From Proteles cristata cristata (taxonomy: Eukaryota > Chordata > Mammalia > Carnivora > Hyaenidae): DNA of 64,000 bases. Below are positions 1 through 15,142 of the stretch, piece by piece. The first letter of the stretch is position 1, and the number at the start of each line of letters is the position of its first letter. A program made the position numbers and the translations under genes. Under the pieces are notes generated by a model. It ran no database searches and was not told where the DNA came from. It saw only the letters and a program-made list of their open reading frames with translations. Location of the stretch: contig JAESUZ010000420.1 in assembly GCA_017311185.1 (NCBI GenBank), forward strand, positions 558,001-622,000, read 5' to 3'.

Positions 1-762
1 GAGGGAACAGTAAAACAAAACCCATGATGAGCCAACTTTAGCGATTCACGTTTTTCAATATTGTTTTATGTATCCCCATTTTTAGTTGGTATTGTCATTG
101 GGATATTTTAAGGCAAATCCCAGAGAGTGTTTCATTTCCCCCGTAAATACTTCCATGTGAATCTCCTACCAGTAAGCACTTTCTCCCCCCTCCACCCCGG
201 GATAACAGTTATATCATTATTATACTTCACACATCAGCCAGAACTTCTTCATACCACCCACTCCACATTTCGTGTTTGGATTTCCCCAGTTTAAAAAAAA
301 AAATTGTATAGATGATGTGTTTGAAACAGGATCCAAACATGGTTCCAAACTTTGTACTTGACATGTCCCTTACGTTTCTTAGGATCTATAATAGATTTTT
401 TAAAATATCTTTTATTTATATAGTTTTTTTCACTGAAGAGACACCACCCACCACTGCCCCCATTAAATAGGTAAGATTATACATGTCTTACATCACATTA
501 CCCCTCCAACGATTCCAAGCACTCTTGCTCACAGACAAGTTTCTTCCTTTATTTTTCTTTAAATATACATTAGTGACTTCTCTCCCATTACAACAATGCA
601 TGTTTGGTGTAGAAAACTGGAAAATAAGAAGGACAGGGGCCAGGCTGGGCTTTTGATAAAGGAGTCCTCTAAGAGAAATTCTCCTGGGCCTCAAGAGTGT
701 CTTGGATTTGTACAACAGTGCCTTGTACCTTCTTCCCCTTTTCTCTCCACCGCACATTCTAG

Positions 763-897
<135 letters not shown>

Positions 898-1184
898 TAA
901 AGGCATAACTGTCTTTAATGTAAAAAAAAACCCCTAACTGGATTTATTTTGAAACATGTTAACGTGCTAATACAGGTTAAACATTGAGAGCACCTTGAGA
1001 GTCACTCATTAGCCGCTGGCGGAGATAGGGTTTATGCCAGCGCAGGTCAATTTAGTCAAAACAAACAGTCACACCTGTCACACTCCCAGAGCACCCTCTA
1101 CAAGTGGGAATCGTGCGCAGTCCCGGTGTTTTGGAGGAGGAAGAAAATGACACTGCCCAAGGGCTTCTGAGGGGGAAAAGTCCA

Positions 1185-1366
1185 TTAATTTATTTTTATT
1201 TTGAGAGAGAGAGAGTGGGGGAAGGGCAGAGAGTGAGGGAAAGAGAGAATCCCTACCAGGCTCTACGATATCAGTGCAGAGCCTGAGAGGTAGGACTTGA
1301 ACCCATGAACCATGAGATCATGACCTGAGCCAAAATCAAGAGTCAGATGCTTAACCTGGCACCTCT
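1185..1366 (-). repeat. Carnivore tRNA-derived SINE, diverged
   Basis: The T-rich tail complement and GAGAGAGAGAGA tract lie at the left, and a decayed head (TTAACCTGGCACCTC) at the right, so the element runs on the minus strand. Many substitutions in the head suggest an older copy. Confidence 0.8.
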
Positions 1367-1892
1367 TTGTACATATATTTTAAAACTTATATTTAAAATG
1401 CTCTTTTGAAAAAAAAATCATACGAGAACATGATAAGACAAAACAGAAGGAGGTAGTATAAAGTACAAACAAAAACCAACCTTCCATCCTGCTCCCCTCA
1501 CTATGAGTCCACTACCTTCTCTCAAGAGACCAGCACCACTGCCAGTTTCTTCTGTGTTTTCCAGAAGTGAGCTATGCATGTGCAAGCCCGTATATGCCCC
1601 ACTTTTCTTTTCATAGATAGTCATATACTCTGCACGTTATTTATTACAGTTCCTTTTTGAATTTCATCATAAGCCTTAGAGGCTGTTCCCTGTCAATGCA
1701 CACAGATCTATTACATCCTTTCAGAGAGCTGCATACCTTCCAGTTGTATGAATGTGCCGTAATCTATTTAGCCCAGCTCTCCTGGGTTACAGTTTTTTGC
1801 TGTGATGCTGCAGTGAATATTCTGGAATGTACATCTTTGTACACATAGGGTTAACTCTTAAAGGAAGAATTGCCGAGTGAAAGGGTATACAT

Positions 1893-2107
1893 TTTATTTT
1901 TTAAATGTTTTATTTCTGAGAGAGAAAGAGAGACAGCATGAATAGGGGAGGGTCAGAGAGAGAGCGAGACACAGAATCTGAAACGGGCTCCAGGCTCTGA
2001 GCTAGAGGTCAGCACAGAGCCTGACACAGGGCTCGAACCCACGAACTGTGAGATCATGACCTGAGCCGAAGTCAGACGCTTAACCAACTGAGCCACCCAG
2101 GCGCCCC
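1893..2107 (-). repeat. Carnivore/felid SINE, full length
   Basis: Reads from the tail complement (TTTTTAAATGTTTTATTT) through the GAGA tract to the intact head CCACCCAGGCGCCCC at 2093-2107. It is oriented against LCMT1. Confidence 0.9.
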
Positions 2108-2125
2108 GAAAGGAGTATATTTTAA

Positions 2126-2236
2126 ATGGGGACATCTAGCTGGCTCATTTGATTGAGCATGCAACTAACTCTTGATCTCAGCATCATGAGTTCAAGCTCC
2201 ACATTGGGTATGGAGACTATTTAAAAGAAAAAAAAA
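2126..2236 (+). repeat. Short carnivore SINE, old tRNA-like type
   Basis: The tRNA-related head runs straight into an A-rich tail at about 2223 and lacks the long CT-rich body of the felid copies. This shorter architecture fits an older CAN-SINE subfamily. Confidence 0.7.
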
Positions 2237-2477
2237 AGTTTTCTCATGAAGTGTAACAGCCCTTTATGTAGCAAAGAAATCTACCCTTTGTTTTTTGTAT
2301 TACAAATATTTTTTTCCAGTTTCTCTTTTGTCTTTTGATTTTGTTTACGGTATATATATTTTTTACATTAAAATAAATTAAAGTGGACATACTTTAAAGC
2401 ATACTATATGCACTATTTCATAGCCTTCTTTCCTCTTAGTATGAATATAAACATCCTTCCATATCCCTAAACTTTAG

Positions 2478-5248
<2,771 letters not shown>

Positions 5249-5440
5249 TCTGTTGGAGGCCCAACTGAGCTGGGAGCGGACGCCCCTGACCTCCTGGGAG
5301 TGGATGGGCCGCGTTTCCTGGGCGGTGGCCGGCCCTGCGCTCGCCCTACAGCCTGACAAACCTCACTTCCGGGGGCTGTCGTACCACCTTCTGTGCCCAT
5401 CGACTTACCATTCAAATAAATCTCGTTTGCCAATTGCCTT
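5249..5440 (+). other. LCMT1: LCMT1 3' UTR
   Basis: Sequence after the stop codon up to about 20 bases past the AATAAA hexamer at 5415-5420. It is free of SINEs, unlike the flanks. The exact cleavage site is inferred. Confidence 0.7.
5415..5420 (+). terminator. LCMT1: LCMT1 polyadenylation signal AATAAA
   Basis: Canonical hexamer 167 bases after the LCMT1 stop, followed by a T- and GT-containing stretch (TCTCGTTTGCC...TTTGGTCCTCTG) suitable as the downstream element. Confidence 0.75.
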
Positions 5441-5765
5441 TGGTCCTCTGCGGTCACTCATGTGCTGCTCAGCCTTCACTTCCCTCGGCGGGGGGGGGCG
5501 GGTGGGGTGGCTCTGGTTCATCTCCACATCAGCCGGAACCAGAGCTCCCGAATCTTCCTCCAGCCTTGGCTTGCTCGCTGTGAGTCCGACTCCGCTCAGG
5601 CCCCAGTGTCCGTTTGAGGTTTTTTCCCTGCGTGTTTGTGTTATGGCACCTGATGTCACACCCGGCACCTTGGCCTGGGCCTCCGCCTCCCACAGAGGTG
5701 GGAGCTCTTCTCTGCTGCTGTCTCTGCCCCCACCAGGACCTGCATGCCTAACCCCATCTTGGCTA

Positions 5766-6225
5766 TTGTAGCAGGCTGGGTGAAGGCCCCTGAAACGTGT
5801 GCTCCTGTCCCTTGAACTGTGAATGTCTTACCTCATATGGCGAAGGGTTTGCAGGTGTGATTAAGGTAAGGACCTTGACTGACGTGGGGAGATTATCCAG
5901 GGGTATCCAGGCAGGCCCAGTGCAATCACAGCGTCCGTACAAGGGAAGGTGGGAGGCTGGGAGGGGAAGGAAGGGTGACGATGGAGCCAGAGAGGAGCAG
6001 GGCATGTTGGAGATGCGGAAAGGCCGAGGCCGACAACATAGGCAGCCACTCGACGCTGGGAAGAGCAGGAAGGCAGATTCTTGGCGCCTCCAGAAGGAAC
6101 CAGCGCTGCTGACAGCTTGGGCCCAGGGAAATGGGATTCCAACTTTCTGGCCTCTCGAGCTGCATACTGGCGTTAGAGGCCACGGAGCTTGTGCTGGTTT
6201 GTTAGGGCGGCCACAGCATGCTGAC
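5766..6225 (+). repeat. MaLR/MLT1-type LTR, ancient
   Basis: The order of blocks follows the MLT1/MST LTR pattern: CTCATATGG... GTGATTAAGGTAAGGACC near 5860, a purine-rich centre with AGCCAGAGAGGAGCAGG near 5985, and a terminal AACTTTCTGGCCTC ... GTTAGGGCGGCCACAGCA. Ends are uncertain. Confidence 0.6.
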
Positions 6226-6516
6226 GCAGTCGTACAGATGCACTGGGCCCCGGAAGCTTCCCGTCAGGAAGCAGAAGGCCTGTCCATCCCTGCTGAACTT
6301 CCTGGCTGTTGACTGCGGCCGGGAACCTGAGCCTGACCACGCAGGACGGCCGTCCCCTGTGCTTCGGAGACAACAGCCCCTCCTCCCACAGGTCAGTGTT
6401 CTAGAGCCACTGTGGACAGCCTTTCCGTCAGTGTGACGTGACATAGAACCACCTCATGAGAAAGTCACCTCCTTGCTAGGGATCTTTGAGTCTTCTTAAG
6501 AAATTCAAGGGGAATG

Positions 6517-6752
6517 GGGCGCCTGGGTGGCTCGGTCGGTTAAGCATCCAACTTTGGCTCAGGTCATGATCTCACGGTTTGTGGGTTCAAGCCCCACATC
6601 AGGCTCTGTGCTGACAGCTGGCTCAGAGCCTGGAGCCTGCTTCAGATTCTGTGTCTCCCTCTCTCTCTGGCCCTCCCCTGCTCATGCTGTCTCTCTCCCT
6701 CTCAAAAGTAAATAAAATATTTTTTTTAAAAATGAATAAACATTAAAAACAA
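6517..6752 (+). repeat. Felid SINE with target-site duplication
   Basis: Begins GGGCGCCTGGGTGGCTCGG. Flanked by AAATTCAAG at about 6501-6509 and again at about 6753-6761. Confidence 0.92.
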
Positions 6753-6787
6753 AATTCAAGATGCTCTCAGGTTGGTACTGGTGTGTT

Positions 6788-6993
6788 AAAAAAATTTTTT
6801 TTAATGTTATTTATTTTTGAGAGAGAGACAGCACAAGCCAGAGAGAGGCAGAGACAGGGAGACAGAATCTGAAGCAGGCACCAGGCTCCGAGCTGTCAGC
6901 ACAGAGCCCAACGGGGCCTCAAACTCACAAACTGCAAGATCATGACCTGAGCCGAAGTCAGAAACCCAACCAACTGAGCCCCTCAGGCGCCCC
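6788..6993 (-). repeat. Felid SINE with target-site duplication
   Basis: Antisense copy ending CTCAGGCGCCCC. The flank GGTACTGGTGTGTT occurs at about 6774-6787 and again at 6995-7008. Confidence 0.93.
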
Positions 6994-7457
6994 AGGTACT
7001 GGTGTGTTCTTAACACTTATGTAACATTCACTGATCTGGTGGTTTTGAAGCAGTGGGACCGAGCCAATAGTGGGTGGTGAATCCATGTAGTGGATCAAAA
7101 TCACTACATTAGAAAGATACAGAATAGATTAGAAAATATCACAGCACGTTACTAGTAGGAAAGGTGAGTATTGCTTTTTGACACATTTCATTTGTGCTGT
7201 GGTAGATTGTTCCTAATGTTTTGGTTTTTATCAGAGGTTAAGGTCAGAGTGTTAGCACTTCACGAACTGAGACAGCCACAGAATCTGGCTAAAATTCAAA
7301 GCATCTTCCTTTGCTTTCATTATACTTCTCTTTTCCCTAGAATTTATCTTTATGGATTACCTGCCGTTCAAGGCAAATGATACACCATTAGTAATGACCA
7401 TTGTGTTATGAAATGTCCCTTAAAGTACCTACCAATTTCATTTAATTTGTTAAATGA

Positions 7458-7660
7458 AAAAAAAATTTTTAAGTTTATTTCAAGAGAGAGACAATATGAG
7501 TGAGGGAGGGACGGAGAGAGAAAGGGAGGAGACTCCCAAACAGACTCCACACCATCAGCACAGAGCCCGACACAGGGCTCGATCCCATGAAGTGTGAGAC
7601 CACAACCTGAGCTGAAATCATGAGTTAGACACTTAACCAGCTCTGCCACACAGGCACCCC
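7458..7660 (-). repeat. Carnivore SINE, diverged
   Basis: Antisense copy whose head complement reads CCACACAGGCACCCC. Related CCAATTTCATTT sequence on both sides (about 7435 and 7664) is consistent with an old target-site duplication. Confidence 0.85.
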
Positions 7661-8011
7661 CACCAATTTCATTTTACAGGGAAGTCCATTTAGAGACGAT
7701 TCCTCAGGAAATAATACATAGAATTTACAGAAATTGTGGAGGTGATACATTGGAAATGCTGAAGCTGAGGAGCACCGCATGGCGGGGTGTGGCCCCAGCA
7801 CCTTGCGGTTCCTCCTGGAAGTGTAATGGGCAGAGCATCCTACCCAGGTTGCCTTCACGCCCCCTCTCTGCTCTGTATCTTCCCACTGGGACAGCTTTCT
7901 GAAACGTGTTTCTGCTTTCTGGATTGGAACTTGAACCTCATTTTCTGCAGGATTCTTATCACTCGCTGCCCCTTTCCTTCCCCCACACACTCACCTAAAA
8001 CCTCTTGTAAG

Positions 8012-8215
8012 AGGGGCTCCTGAGTGGCTCAGTCAGTTAGGCATCTGACATCAGCTCAGGTCATGATCTCACGGTTTGTGGGATTAAGCCCTGTGCCAGG
8101 CCCTCTGCTGACAGCATGGAGCCTGCTTGGAATTCTCTCTTTCTGTCTCTCTCTGTCCCTGCGCTCGCTTGCTCGCTCGCTCGCTCTCTCAAATAAAAAT
8201 TTTAAAAGAAAAGAA
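8012..8215 (+). repeat. Carnivore SINE with GCTC-repeat body
   Basis: Head GGGGCTCCTGAGTGGCTCAG, box-like GGTCATGATCTCACGG, and a tail containing (GCTC)n at about 8162-8190 before the A-rich end. Confidence 0.88.
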
Positions 8216-8464
8216 TTTTCTACTTTCCCTTTTGATTTCTTTCATGATGCATTGGTTAAGAGTGTGTTGTTTAATTTCTACATATTTGTGAATTTAACAA
8301 TTTTCCTTCCACTGGTGATATCTAGTGTCACTCCATTTGTGATAGGAAAAGCCATTTTGTATGATCCCAGCCTCTTAAAATTCATTAAGATTAATTTCTG
8401 TAGCCTAATATATAGTCCATCCTGGAGAATGTTCTGTGTGCACCTGAGAAACACATGCGGTCCA

Positions 8465-8673
8465 GGGCGCCTGGGTGGCTCTGTGGATTAAACATCTGAC
8501 TTCGACTCAAGCCATGATCTCATGGTTCATGGGTTCAAGCCCCATGTCGGGCTCTGTACTGACAGCTCAGAGCCTGGAGCCTGTTTCAGATTCTGTGTCT
8601 CCGCCTCTCTCTGTCCACCCCCCACTTGCTCTGTCTCTCTTTCTCTCAAACATAAATAAAACATTAAAAAGAA
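8465..8673 (+). repeat. Felid SINE with target-site duplication
   Basis: Begins GGGCGCCTGGGTGGCTCTG. AACACATGCGGTCC to its left and AAACATGCAGTC to its right look like diverged target duplicates. Confidence 0.88.
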
Positions 8674-8902
8674 AAACATGCAGTCTGTCATTGGATAGAA
8701 TGTTTTGCAGATATCTCTTAAATCCTGTTTGTTCACAGTGCTGTTCAAGTCCTCAGTTTCCATCTTATTCTGTCTGGTTATTCTCACCATAAGCTTTTAA
8801 CCCCCAAAGCTTGTCTCCAGCTCTGTGCCTCCCGGACAGACTGCTTTTCCAGGTAAGTATCTTACATGTCCTCTTGGGTGATTCAGTAGCTCCTCAAACT
8901 CA

Positions 8903-9119
8903 TTTTTTTTTTTTTTTTTTGGTATCTTTGAGAGAGACAGACAGACACAGAGCATGAGCAGGGGAAGGGTAGAGAGAGAGGGAGACACAGAATCCGAAGC
9001 AAGCTCCAGGCTCTGAGCTGTCAGCACAGAGCCTGATGCAGGCCTCAAACTCACGGACCGTGAGATCATGACCTGAGTCGAAGTCAGATGCTTAACTGAC
9101 TGTGCCACCTGGGCGCCCC
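8903..9119 (-). repeat. Felid SINE
   Basis: Starts with a run of T (the tail complement) and ends CACCTGGGCGCCCC. CAAACTCA recurs on both sides. Confidence 0.9.
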
Positions 9120-9939
9120 AAACTCAACATTCCTAAAGATGGTGACATCCCTGCCCCCTCCTACGTAGCTCTTCCTGAGAGGCCCTGCCTTCTTCGCCAG
9201 TAGACCCCCACTCCACTCAGCATCCTCAGACTCACTGACGGCCTGCTTGATCTTGTTCTGCTCATCCACTGGGTCACCACGTTCTCTTGCTTTCTTTCAA
9301 GCAAGGTGAGTTCTCATGTCCATCTCCTTTGCCCAGCCGCTACTGTCTGACACCTGGAAGCTTTTGTTCTCAACCTCCGCACCCCTGTATGCACCACTGT
9401 ATTCCGGCAAGAGCCTGTCCTCTATGGCCCCGAGCACGTGACTCCCACAGTCAAAGGCTGTTAGGCTCCCTCTTTCCTAACAGCTTAACATCAAGCTCTT
9501 ATGCGGCCAGGAGAGGGCTCCGGGGTGGGGCCCTGTGTTCATAGTCTTATTCCCTTGCTGACCCTCAATGCTGGGCCTTCTCTAAAGCTGTTGGCTCACT
9601 CCTTGCATTTCCACAATGCAGACTTCCTTGTCCCTTTCTTCCTCCCATCATTCTCTTATTACTATATTCAGCAAAAGATGGGCAGGACAGACGTGACATG
9701 TGGGTGAAGCTTCCATTCTTGAGAAGACAGTTGACCTTGACTTGCTGAAAAGCATAGCGAACATATGGGAAAGCCATGGTTTCACGTAACTGAAGTGGCC
9801 ATTGCAGCCGGGTTGGGGAAGCTTCCCCCAGGAAATGTCATACGAAGAGGTGAGGGAAGAGCACCCTAGGCCAAATGACTAGCATGTGCGAGGAAGCATG
9901 CCTGTGTGATGCCTGTGACCACTAACTTGATTATATATT

Positions 9940-10155
9940 TGTGTTTCTAATTGCTTTACTTGCATTAACTCATCCTGTCCTTGGGACACCTCTATGTCAC
10001 GTTCTGTTTTCATCCTCTTCTTAGATGAAGAAATAAGGGCAACTGGAGTTTTGTTAATTTGTCCAAAGGCATATAGCCAATCAATGATGGAAGTAGATTT
10101 GAAGCCAGGCAGGTCAGCTCTAAAATGTGTACTTTTGACTGTTACACTGTATGTA
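9940..10155 (-). repeat. MIR, antisense
   Basis: Carries the reverse complement of MIR landmarks: TAGATGAAGAAATAAGGGC (the TCATCTGTAAAATG block), CCAAAGGCATATAGCCAA, then TTTGAAGCCAGGCAGGT. Strongly decayed. Confidence 0.6.
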
Positions 10156-10840
10156 TCCCCTCCACCCGCGGCGTAAACAGCACATAGAAACCCCCTACTG
10201 TCCCCATGGCCGGAGGGTGTGGTTCCCTTGCTGCCTCATTTCCTCCTTTATTTGTTCCTGATAAATTTCCAGATTTATCAGATTGGCTTGTTTCCCATTT
10301 TTGGCCTGTTCTAGATGTCAGTGATGAAGAGTGACCCTGTTCATCACTTTTTGATGAAGAATTGGAGAAACCAAAATCTCAGAGTTCTCAGGCTTGTGAA
10401 TATTTAGTAGCAGAAATGGCTAAAAAAAAAACCCAAAAATGAAACAACCCCCCCTAAAAAACAAACAAAAAACCAAAACATCGGGGGGTATCTAGAATGC
10501 TTTCAATTTCAGTAATAAAACATTGGAGAATATCATTAAGGACCTCAGTTCGCTCTGTGCTCTATCTTCATTACGATGTTGACTCTCAGTCTTTTGTTTG
10601 TTACCTTATGATCATAAACTAGCTGCTAGACTGCCACGCATCACAGCCCCATTCGTGGTAGCAAGAAAGATGAGTCTTCTCTCTTCAGAGGTGTCCATCC
10701 TTTAATTCAGAATGAAATTATTCCCAAATGTGCCCCAATATACCTTCCCCATATCTCATGGCGGAAACTGAATAGCATTGTCAAAGAAGATGCAGGGTAA
10801 ACCATGGTAAACCATGCCAATCAGAAGAACAGCAAATACA

Positions 10841-11069
10841 GGGGCGCTTGGGTGGCTTAGTAGGTTAAGCGTTCGACTTTCGCTTGGGTCATGATCTCGC
10901 GCGGTTCATGGGTTCGCGCCCCGCATCGGGCTCTGTGCTGACTGCCAGCTCAGAGCCTGGAGCCTGTTTCAGAGTCTGTGTCTCCCTCTCTCTCTGACCC
11001 TCCCCTGCTCACGCTCTCTCTCTCTCTCTCCTAGAAATAAATAAAATAAAAATATTAAAAAAAAAAAAA
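10841..11069 (+). repeat. Felid SINE, young-looking
   Basis: Head GGGGCGCTTGGGTGGCTTAG and the ACTTTCGCTTGGGTCATGAT body variant shared with the copies at 15764, 19575, 28105, 55853 and 58851. A-rich tail with (AATAAA)-like units. Confidence 0.9.
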
Positions 11070-11229
11070 CCTGGACATTCATTGACTGAGTGGTCCAGAT
11101 CCAAATGTTTTTAAGAGCCACCCAGGGGGAGGGGCTAAGGTTTTCATAAGAGAGTATAAGAGTCTGTGCAATGGGGAGAGCTTCATTCCAAAACAGCTGC
11201 CTCAAATAGAAAATGGGCCATTCAAACCC

Positions 11230-11625
11230 TCACCTAGAACTCCCAAGACCTCCTCTTCCCTTTGGAATGAAGTCCATCTCCTTCCCACGGCTCACAAGCC
11301 CCAAGCCTCTATGTAGGCTGGTCCCTCCCCACATCTCCTAGTCATTTTGTGCCACTCTCCTCCTATCCATGACACTTCTTCTAGCCCTGCCTTCTTTCTT
11401 CTCTTTAACCTGCTCAAACTCTGCCTCTGCTGGCCTATGCACCTGCCGTTCCCTTTCCTGACTCAGCCTTACCCCTTAAGGCTTAGTTGAAACATCAGCT
11501 CCTTAGAAAAGCTCTCCCCTGCTCACCCTGTGTAAATTTCCCCTGTTGCTGTAACCCGGCACCTTCTTTGTTTTCTTCATGATTCCTCCCTGAGCTTGTC
11601 ATCGTTTTTATTCATTCCACAAGTA
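11230..11625 (+). repeat. L2 (LINE2) 3' region
   Basis: Contains the conserved order of L2 3' motifs: GTCCATCTCCTTCCC near 11271, a CTGCTCAAACTCTGCC region near 11410, CACCTGCCGTTCCCTTTCC near 11440, then TTAGTTGAAACATCAGCTCC and AAAGCTCTCCCCTGCTCACC. Named from memory of the family pattern. Confidence 0.7.
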
Positions 11626-12394
11626 TTTATCAAGCACCTTCTATGCAGACACTGAGAGACAGTGAAGCGGATGAACAAATAAACTAATATAATTACGGTG
11701 CTAACTGAGTGCTCTAATGACTCAGTAGTGATGGTGTGAAAGATGATGTAATCCTACCTTATCAAGGTATTTGATTTATAGCTACTCTGGATAAACATCT
11801 TTGGAATTCAGATGTGGGGGACTCAGTTACTATCATTAATGATGGTCAGCTCAGTAGGTTATGAATATGGTGATACCTGGTAGGCTCTTACTTAAAGATC
11901 AACACAAGAGGGGGGACAAAGATATGTCCAGTAGCAACAACTCTTGCAGTAATACGGTACCATTCAAGTGAGGCACCTCTCAAGGCCAACCCACAATGGC
12001 TGGTGAGTCCCCAGAGAGAAAGGCAGATAGGAAAGGAGATCCAAAACCTTGCTAAGCTCGGAGAAATCATCTTGCTCTGTCTGCAAACAGAGAACTTGTT
12101 AAACTCAGTGATTGAGTAATAAAGTGACCTGGAGAACTCTTGGGAACTCAAGTAAGGCTCATTGTTCTGGTTTTACCCACCCATTGTTTCCCAATTGTGG
12201 CTGAGTTTGAGTGCAGGAGGTCTGAGCCCCGAGGGTGGATCAAGGCTTGCATGGGGGAAGCATTTAGAGATGTAAGGAGATGGGACCCACTGAGGGCGGT
12301 GGAGGTGGTCCTTGAGGGGTGAGAGTCAGGGAATGGGGCTCTTGGGATTTCCTGGGGAAATCATGCTGGCAGGAAGACTGCAGGAAACCAAGGT

Positions 12395-12905
12395 GAGAAA
12401 GAGTCACAAAGGGCAGCAGCTTTTGGCTTTGGGGCTGGTGGTGAGGTGTGGCAGATCCCAAGGAATGGCCATAAAGTCTTCCATAGTCTCCCTCTGCAGC
12501 TTGAATCAGGAATGGCCATGCGATTTGCTTTGGCCAATGGAACAATAAGAAACAAGACACGGGCATCAACTTGGAGGTGCTTGCGCACTGAGGTTCTCCT
12601 GTTCTCACTGCTGGGGAACCGTGTGGTGACCAAGGTGTGAATAAGCCCCAGCTGGCCTGTGGGATGGGAAGACCACGTGGAGCAGAGATGAGCTGTCCGA
12701 GACGAGGCCCTCCCTAGACTCCGGCCCCAGCCAACACACCAGCGGACCACAGATGTTTAGGAGAATGCAGACGACATCAATCAAGCCGGCCCAGACTAGA
12801 AGAACTGCCCAGCCGACTTGCAGAATCGTGAGCTCTATGAATGGTTATTGTTTTAAGTCACTGTGTTTGAGGATACTGGGTTATCCTTCAGTAGCTAACC
12901 AATAC
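12395..12905 (+). repeat. Ancient LTR-like interspersed repeat
   Basis: The 3' part reads AGAAGAACTGCCCAGC..., CAGAATCGTGAGCTCTATGA, TTGTTTTAAGTCACTGTGTTTG and ends CTAACCAATACA. This is the usual end of a MaLR/ERVL-class LTR. A block near 12505 (GGCCATGCGATTTGCTTTGG) recurs in related form near 14672 and 26200. Confidence 0.5.
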
Positions 12906-13554
12906 AGGTGTGGGGATGTGAGAGTTGCAGGGAAGAAGGCAACCCTTGGTTGATGGGTTTTTTCAGTAATGATCCTGTGCTGAGCGGCATGGACACAGCG
13001 GACATGGTCTCTGCACTTGCAGAGAACCATCTAGCCATGGCCTTGATAAAGAACTTGGCCATTTCAGTATCTTGTGGCAAGCCCAGGAAATGCTGTGGGA
13101 GGTGTGAGGGATGTGCCAGGTAAGGGGGACCCAGGGTTGAGGTGGGAGGAGAGGGCAGGAAGAGAGTTTCTGGCTATCAGAGAGTCTGGATGGTCAAGGA
13201 GAGAGCATGGCCACTTGGCAGGAACTTCAAAGGGGCTTCAAAGGGGGCACACATTTCCTCTGGAGTCATGGAGACTTCCCAGGGGCCCACAAGGATCCTT
13301 GCTGGGCGTCCCTTCCCAATGGAGGTGATCCTGCTTCCAATGGGGCAAAAATTATTTCTTGGAGGGTGGTTTGAACCCTTCCAAGGAGCCAAAGTACGTG
13401 AAAAGATTTAGTGTATCTGTGGCATTAAAACTTGATGGAGGGGAGATTAGGAAGAAAAAAAAGTCTAGAAAAATCTCCATAGAGGGGGGACAATGAAGAA
13501 ATATGCATAAACTGCTTAAGGGACTCTGTTTCCATTAAAAAAAATTAAAAGATT

Positions 13555-13945
13555 TTCTCTCAGGCCAAATTTGTTACTTCATTCCCTTACAGAATTTTTT
13601 GAAGAGCAAAAATTGGTATCAAATCTAAGAATTCTTTATCTTGCCTAGCTCTAGATCCTGAAGATATTCTCTTACGTTTTTTTCCTAGAAGTTTTATAGT
13701 TTTAGAATTTACGTGTAAGTCTATGATCCATTTTGAATTCACTTTTTATGAGATGGTGAGACTTTGAAGATCTTTTTTTTTAATTTAATTTATTTATTTT
13801 TGCCTGTGGATGTCCAACTACTTCACCATAATTTGTTGAAAAAGCTTTCTCCTTTGGATTGCTTTTACAACCTTGTCAAAATTGTCGGTCTTTTTCTGTA
13901 CATGGTATGTGTTTTGTGTCCTGCTCAGAAAGGTCGTGCATCCCC
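13555..13945 (-). repeat. L1 fragment, antisense
   Basis: Resembles the complement of an L1 body: GTAAGTCTATGATCCATTTTGAATTC near 13715, TGTGGATGTCCAACTACTTC near 13805 and AATTTGTTGAAAAAGCTTTC near 13830. Too broken to give a reading frame. Confidence 0.6.
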
Positions 13946-14035
13946 ATTTCAATAGTAAAAATTAATTAATTCACATTCTTTTAGATTTTTTACATCTAAA
14001 TTTTTACTTTGTCTGAAAGTTACTTTATTTTGTTT

Positions 14036-14245
14036 TTTAAAAAACGTTTATTGACTTATTTTGAGAGGGAGAGAGTGAGCTAGCGGGGGAGGGTCAGAGA
14101 GAGAGAGGGAGACGGAATCCCAAGCAGGCTCAGCAGCTGGCAGCACAGAGACCGACTCGGGGCTCACTGCCCCCAACTGTCATATCACCACCTGACCTGA
14201 AACCGAGAGTCGGACGCTTAACAGTCTGAACCACCCAGGAGCCCC
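14036..14245 (-). repeat. Carnivore SINE
   Basis: Antisense copy ending CCACCCAGGAGCCCC, with several small changes in the middle. Confidence 0.85.
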
Positions 14246-14599
14246 GAGGTTATTTTTTTTGTAAAGAAGAGATAATGGTCCAGTTTTGTTTTATTTCCCC
14301 AAAGGTTACCTAATGTCCCATTATCCTTGTACTCCCACTGATTTGAAACCTCATTTTTATCATAAACTAAATTCCTAAAAATATCTGTGGCTCTTCCTAG
14401 GCTCTTCAGTCCAGTGGCTTGTCTATTTGTTTCCGCTCCACTCCTAAACTATCGAACCTATTTTAGTTGTTGTTACTTGGAACCTGGTAAAGCCAGTTCC
14501 CTCTATTTCTCCTGTTTCTCTCTTGGATATTCTCACGTGTACTTTTCCTTGGGAAATTCTTTGGCAGGTTTAGTTTGCTATCCCCCAAGTATTCCTTCT

Positions 14600-14925
14600 T
14601 TCCTTCCGCAGTGTTGGGAAGATGGATTTGAAGCTGCTGTCCAGCCTCAGACTACATTTCCCAGCATGCCGTGCCAAGATGTGGTCATGTGACTAGTTCT
14701 CACCAGTGGGATGCCAAGGGAAATGATAAGGGTGCTGCTGCCCCTGATGGGGCTAAGAAGTGGGTCTCCTTCTCTGCCTTTTCTAGTCTCCTTTTCTGAC
14801 AACCTTGGGAGCCAAAAATTTATAATTGTGGGGACACAGGAGGGAAGCAGCTGGTCTCTGAATCACTGCATAGATGGCCCCCTGCTGAACATGAAAGAAC
14901 ATGATATCTTTCTATATAATTAGGT
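14600..14925 (+). repeat. Ancient LTR-like repeat fragment
   Basis: Shares GACTACATTTCCCAGC and a GTGGTCATGTGACTAGTTCT block with 26158-26200, so the two are copies of one old family, probably an LTR. Family name not fixed. Confidence 0.4.
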
Positions 14926-14966
14926 CTCCTTTTAAAGTAGAATTTAAAGCATCTCTTATACCATCC

Positions 14967-14999
14967 AAGGGGCACCTGGGTGGCTCAGTTGTTTAAAAC
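14967..14999 (+). repeat. 32-bp SINE head fragment with flanking duplication
   Basis: Only the first ~32 bases of the felid SINE (GGGGCACCTGGGTGGCTCAG...) are present. They sit between CTTATACCATC (14955-14965) and TTTATACCATC (15003-15013). Confidence 0.7.
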
Positions 15000-15142
15000 A
15001 TCTTTATACCATCAAAAGATAGTGATAATTAATATACAGGGGATATATTTCAGGAATCTCTCCATGCAGTCACATACGGTATACGTATTTAATTTTATCT
15101 AAATCGAATCATATGACACATGCTGTGATTTTATAAGTTACA

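Noticed and set aside
5253..5771. 172-residue open frame overlapping the LCMT1 3' end
   Set aside because: It starts inside the LCMT1 3' UTR, overlaps the polyadenylation signal and has no recognisable domain.
6527..9108. Recurring open frames that begin [16 protein letters not shown] or similar
   Set aside because: These are translations of the SINE head in one frame, repeated wherever a SINE sits. They are not genes.
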